Origin: a virus
Virus record (IMG/VR): IMGVR_UViG_3300030109_002360
Coordinates: 1-37,655 of that record
DNA: 37,655 nucleotides
Strand: one strand, 5' to 3'
Shown here: positions 35,936 through 37,655 of the stretch, piece by piece
Position numbering within the stretch: the stretch's first letter is position 1
Layout of the letters: the number at the start of each line of letters is the position of its first letter
Translations under genes and position numbers: made by a program
The notes under the pieces: generated by a model
Databases searched by the model: none
The model's input: only the letters and a program-made list of their open reading frames with translations
What the model was told of the DNA's origin: nothing

Positions 35936-37655
35936 CTAAGTAACGCTTATCTTATATAAATCAAATTGCCCTGCCATACCTTGAGTAGGATTATTTGAAC
36001 CATGCAGGTTTGTACCTAAAGCACCATCAGAGTCAGGATAGTATTTTGACGTATGTATTCCAAAACCAAATAATTCTGATGCTTCATCCAACATTATATG
36101 AAAATTAAATTGTTTATAGTATCCTGCCATATCCATATAACCACCTTGACATTGAATAGCAGTTACTCTATCTCTGTTCGTTGTTTGGCTAGTTCCAGTT
36201 GTGTGTCTAGCATTAAATATATCTATAGTTGCATGATAAGCTGGAAAGTCATCACCTTGAATTACACCAGCATTAGTATCAGTTGCACATATCATTGACC
36301 ATTCATCACCACTTGGGCGTGCACTTCCTGTTCCTAAATTAGTTTCTGTAGCCACAGCTCCTGAACCAATGCTTCTGCCATGATATTGTGCTACTGCACC
36401 TTCTGTTGTTCCTGTATCTGTATACAATCTTAAATATGGAAATGGGGTGCCACTTTGATTATATTGACCCATTTGAAGAAATATTCTGTAGTTTGCATTT
36501 TCTTCTGTAAATATATTTGAAAATTCAGTTGTCATAGTGCTATTTGCACCAAAATTAGTGCTAGATACAAGGGAATAAGCACCACCACTACCACCAGCGT
36601 ATGTTTTTACATCTGATGCAGGAATGGTTTTCATTGTTCCACCATCATTTACAACGAATCCATCAGCATCTACAACTGTAATAGAACCACCAACTGATGT
36701 ACCACCATCAAGTAAGTTAAGTTCAGATGCAGTAGAAGTAACACCATCTAAAATATTTAATTCAGAGGCAGTAGAGGTTACTCCATCAAGTATGTTTAGC
36801 TCTGCTGCTGTTGATGTAACTGCTGTTCCATTGATTGCTAACTTGTCAGTTACTATATTAAATGTTCCATTATCTTCTACTCTTGCTACTTCATTTCCAT
36901 CGTACTGTTGGAATACTATATCTTTTGTGTCTTGAAGTGGTTTTATAATTACATCTTGAGATGATTCAGTAAAACTTATAACATCATTGTTGTTCAATCG
37001 CAATGCAATTGTATCGTCAGTAGTAAAGTCAACTAAGTTGTGTGAATCTCTACCTACTTTAGTGCCAGTATTTAATATTGTGGTAATCCCTGTTTGTGCA
37101 CCTGCAAGTAAAACTGCAGTGCCTTCAACAGTTATTTGACCTGCACTTGCTCTAGCAATCGTAGTGTCTGATGCGTGACCTAAATCTAATGTGCCTGCAA
37201 CTTTAACACCTGCTGCATTGTCTAGTATTCTAAAGCCTTCATTATCACCATTGTCTGTAAATATTAGGTCTTTAGCATTAGTAATTGTTTTGATAGTTAC
37301 ATCACCAGAGTTACCCTCTGTTATTGAAAGAATATCAGCATCAGAAGTACCATCTCTAAAAGTGTAAACACCAGTATGTGCATCAAACACTATATTACCG
37401 TCTACATCAAAACTAAGATGTGCTGCAGTAGCATCATCATCAACAGTTGTAACTGTTGTTGCACCATGAGTTGTTGTTGCAATTGTAACTTTATCTCCAG
37501 TATCACTACTGTCAGTTATTGTTAGTGTGCTTGCATTTAAATTAATTTGGTCAACATCTAATGCAGTAAGAGTTCCAAGTGATGTAATGCTAGTCTGTGC
37601 TGGAACTTGAACTAAACCACTTGAGTTTAAAGCTGTTGTACTTCCTGTTGTTAAA
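35936..37655 (-). CDS. Tail fibre protein, C-terminal part (runs off the window at 37655)
   Basis: The frame is open from 37655 to the stop at 35936-35938, about 572 residues. The shaft part has DAHTGVYTF, VKVAGTLDLGHAS and two STASELNILDG units followed by STASELNLLDG. After a Gly-Gly hinge (KTYAGGSGGAYSLVS) the last 210 residues form a distal beta domain (YRIFLQMGQYNQSGTPFPYL then RLYTDTG; FNFHIMLDEASELFGFGIHT), probably the receptor-binding tip. Joined through the circle it continues the gene starting at 2249. If the ends do not join, it is a paralogous fibre. Confidence 0.82.
   Translation of the reverse strand, partial: LTTGSTTALNSSGLVQVPAQTSITSLGTLTALDVDQINLNASTLTITDSSDTGDKVTIATTTHGATTVTTVDDDATAAHLSFDVDGNIVFDAHTGVYTFRDGTSDADILSITEGNSGDVTIKTITNAKDLIFTDNGDNEGFRILDNAAGVKVAGTLDLGHASDTTIARASAGQITVEGTAVLLAGAQTGITTILNTGTKVGRDSHNLVDFTTDDTIALRLNNNDVISFTESSQDVIIKPLQDTKDIVFQQYDGNEVARVEDNGTFNIVTDKLAINGTAVTSTAAELNILDGVTSTASELNILDGVTSTASELNLLDGGTSVGGSITVVDADGFVVNDGGTMKTIPASDVKTYAGGSGGAYSLVSSTNFGANSTMTTEFSNIFTEENANYRIFLQMGQYNQSGTPFPYLRLYTDTGTTEGAVAQYHGRSIGSGAVATETNLGTGSARPSGDEWSMICATDTNAGVIQGDDFPAYHATIDIFNARHTTGTSQTTNRDRVTAIQCQGGYMDMAGYYKQFNFHIMLDEASELFGFGIHTSKYYPDSDGALGTNLHGSNNPTQGMAGQFDLYKISVT
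36663..36739. repeat. 77-bp exact direct repeat, copy 2 (copy 1 at 1-77)
   Basis: Identical to positions 1-77. It encodes the fibre segment just before the distal domain, which here continues as ADGFVVNDGGTMK. It marks a recent intragenic duplication and a likely assembly branch point. Confidence 0.9.

Overview
The window looks like a complete or near-complete genome of a small tailed phage. It is AT-rich and podovirus-like, and the style of its proteins points to a marine phage. A SAR11-type or other marine alphaproteobacterial host is an inference from composition and from the look of the small structural proteins; no host marker is visible. No integrase, tRNA, DNA polymerase, RNA polymerase or recognisable lysis gene was found.

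The genome has two opposed transcription units. Late (virion) genes are all on the minus strand and early genes all on the plus strand. They diverge near 15.55-15.65 kb and converge near 27.65 kb. Read leftward from 15546, the late unit holds terminase small subunit, a 400-bp G-rich gap, terminase large subunit, portal, two small virion proteins, a 1321-residue internal protein, scaffold, major capsid protein, four head/tail proteins and a tail fibre that runs off position 1. The minus-strand frame leaving position 1 continues without a break into the open frame entering at 37655. As a circle, the two halves make one 1322-residue tail-fibre gene. The late unit then continues with adaptor- and nozzle-like tail proteins, a late nuclease-like protein, a second fibre, a cluster of very small and very basic proteins, a membrane-associated 372-residue protein and a zinc-ribbon microprotein.

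The early unit starts at a strong sigma70-like promoter (15616-15646). About 740 bases without a convincing gene follow; they are rich in hairpins and look like one large structured RNA. Next comes an array of small early genes, most in an individual cassette: a GC-rich hairpin at the 3' end, often with the stop codon inside it, then the 11-base motif CGTNTTAGTAA, then a near-perfect Shine-Dalgarno site and the next gene. Fourteen copies of the motif lie between 16394 and 22460. Beyond about 23.3 kb the organisation changes to an ordinary overlapping operon for replication and recombination: excisionase-like HTH protein, winged-helix initiator-like protein, DnaC-type helicase loader, a Cas4/RecB-like Fe-S nuclease and two more PD-(D/E)XK-like nucleases. 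A GHKL ATPase sits at the end of the cassette region.

The most unusual features are the hairpin/CGTNTTAGTAA cassettes, the large structured leader RNA, a 76-base structured RNA at 23237-23312 with an anti-Shine-Dalgarno-like bulge, and the G-rich, iteron-bearing gap between the terminase genes. All family names come from reading motifs; no database search was run.
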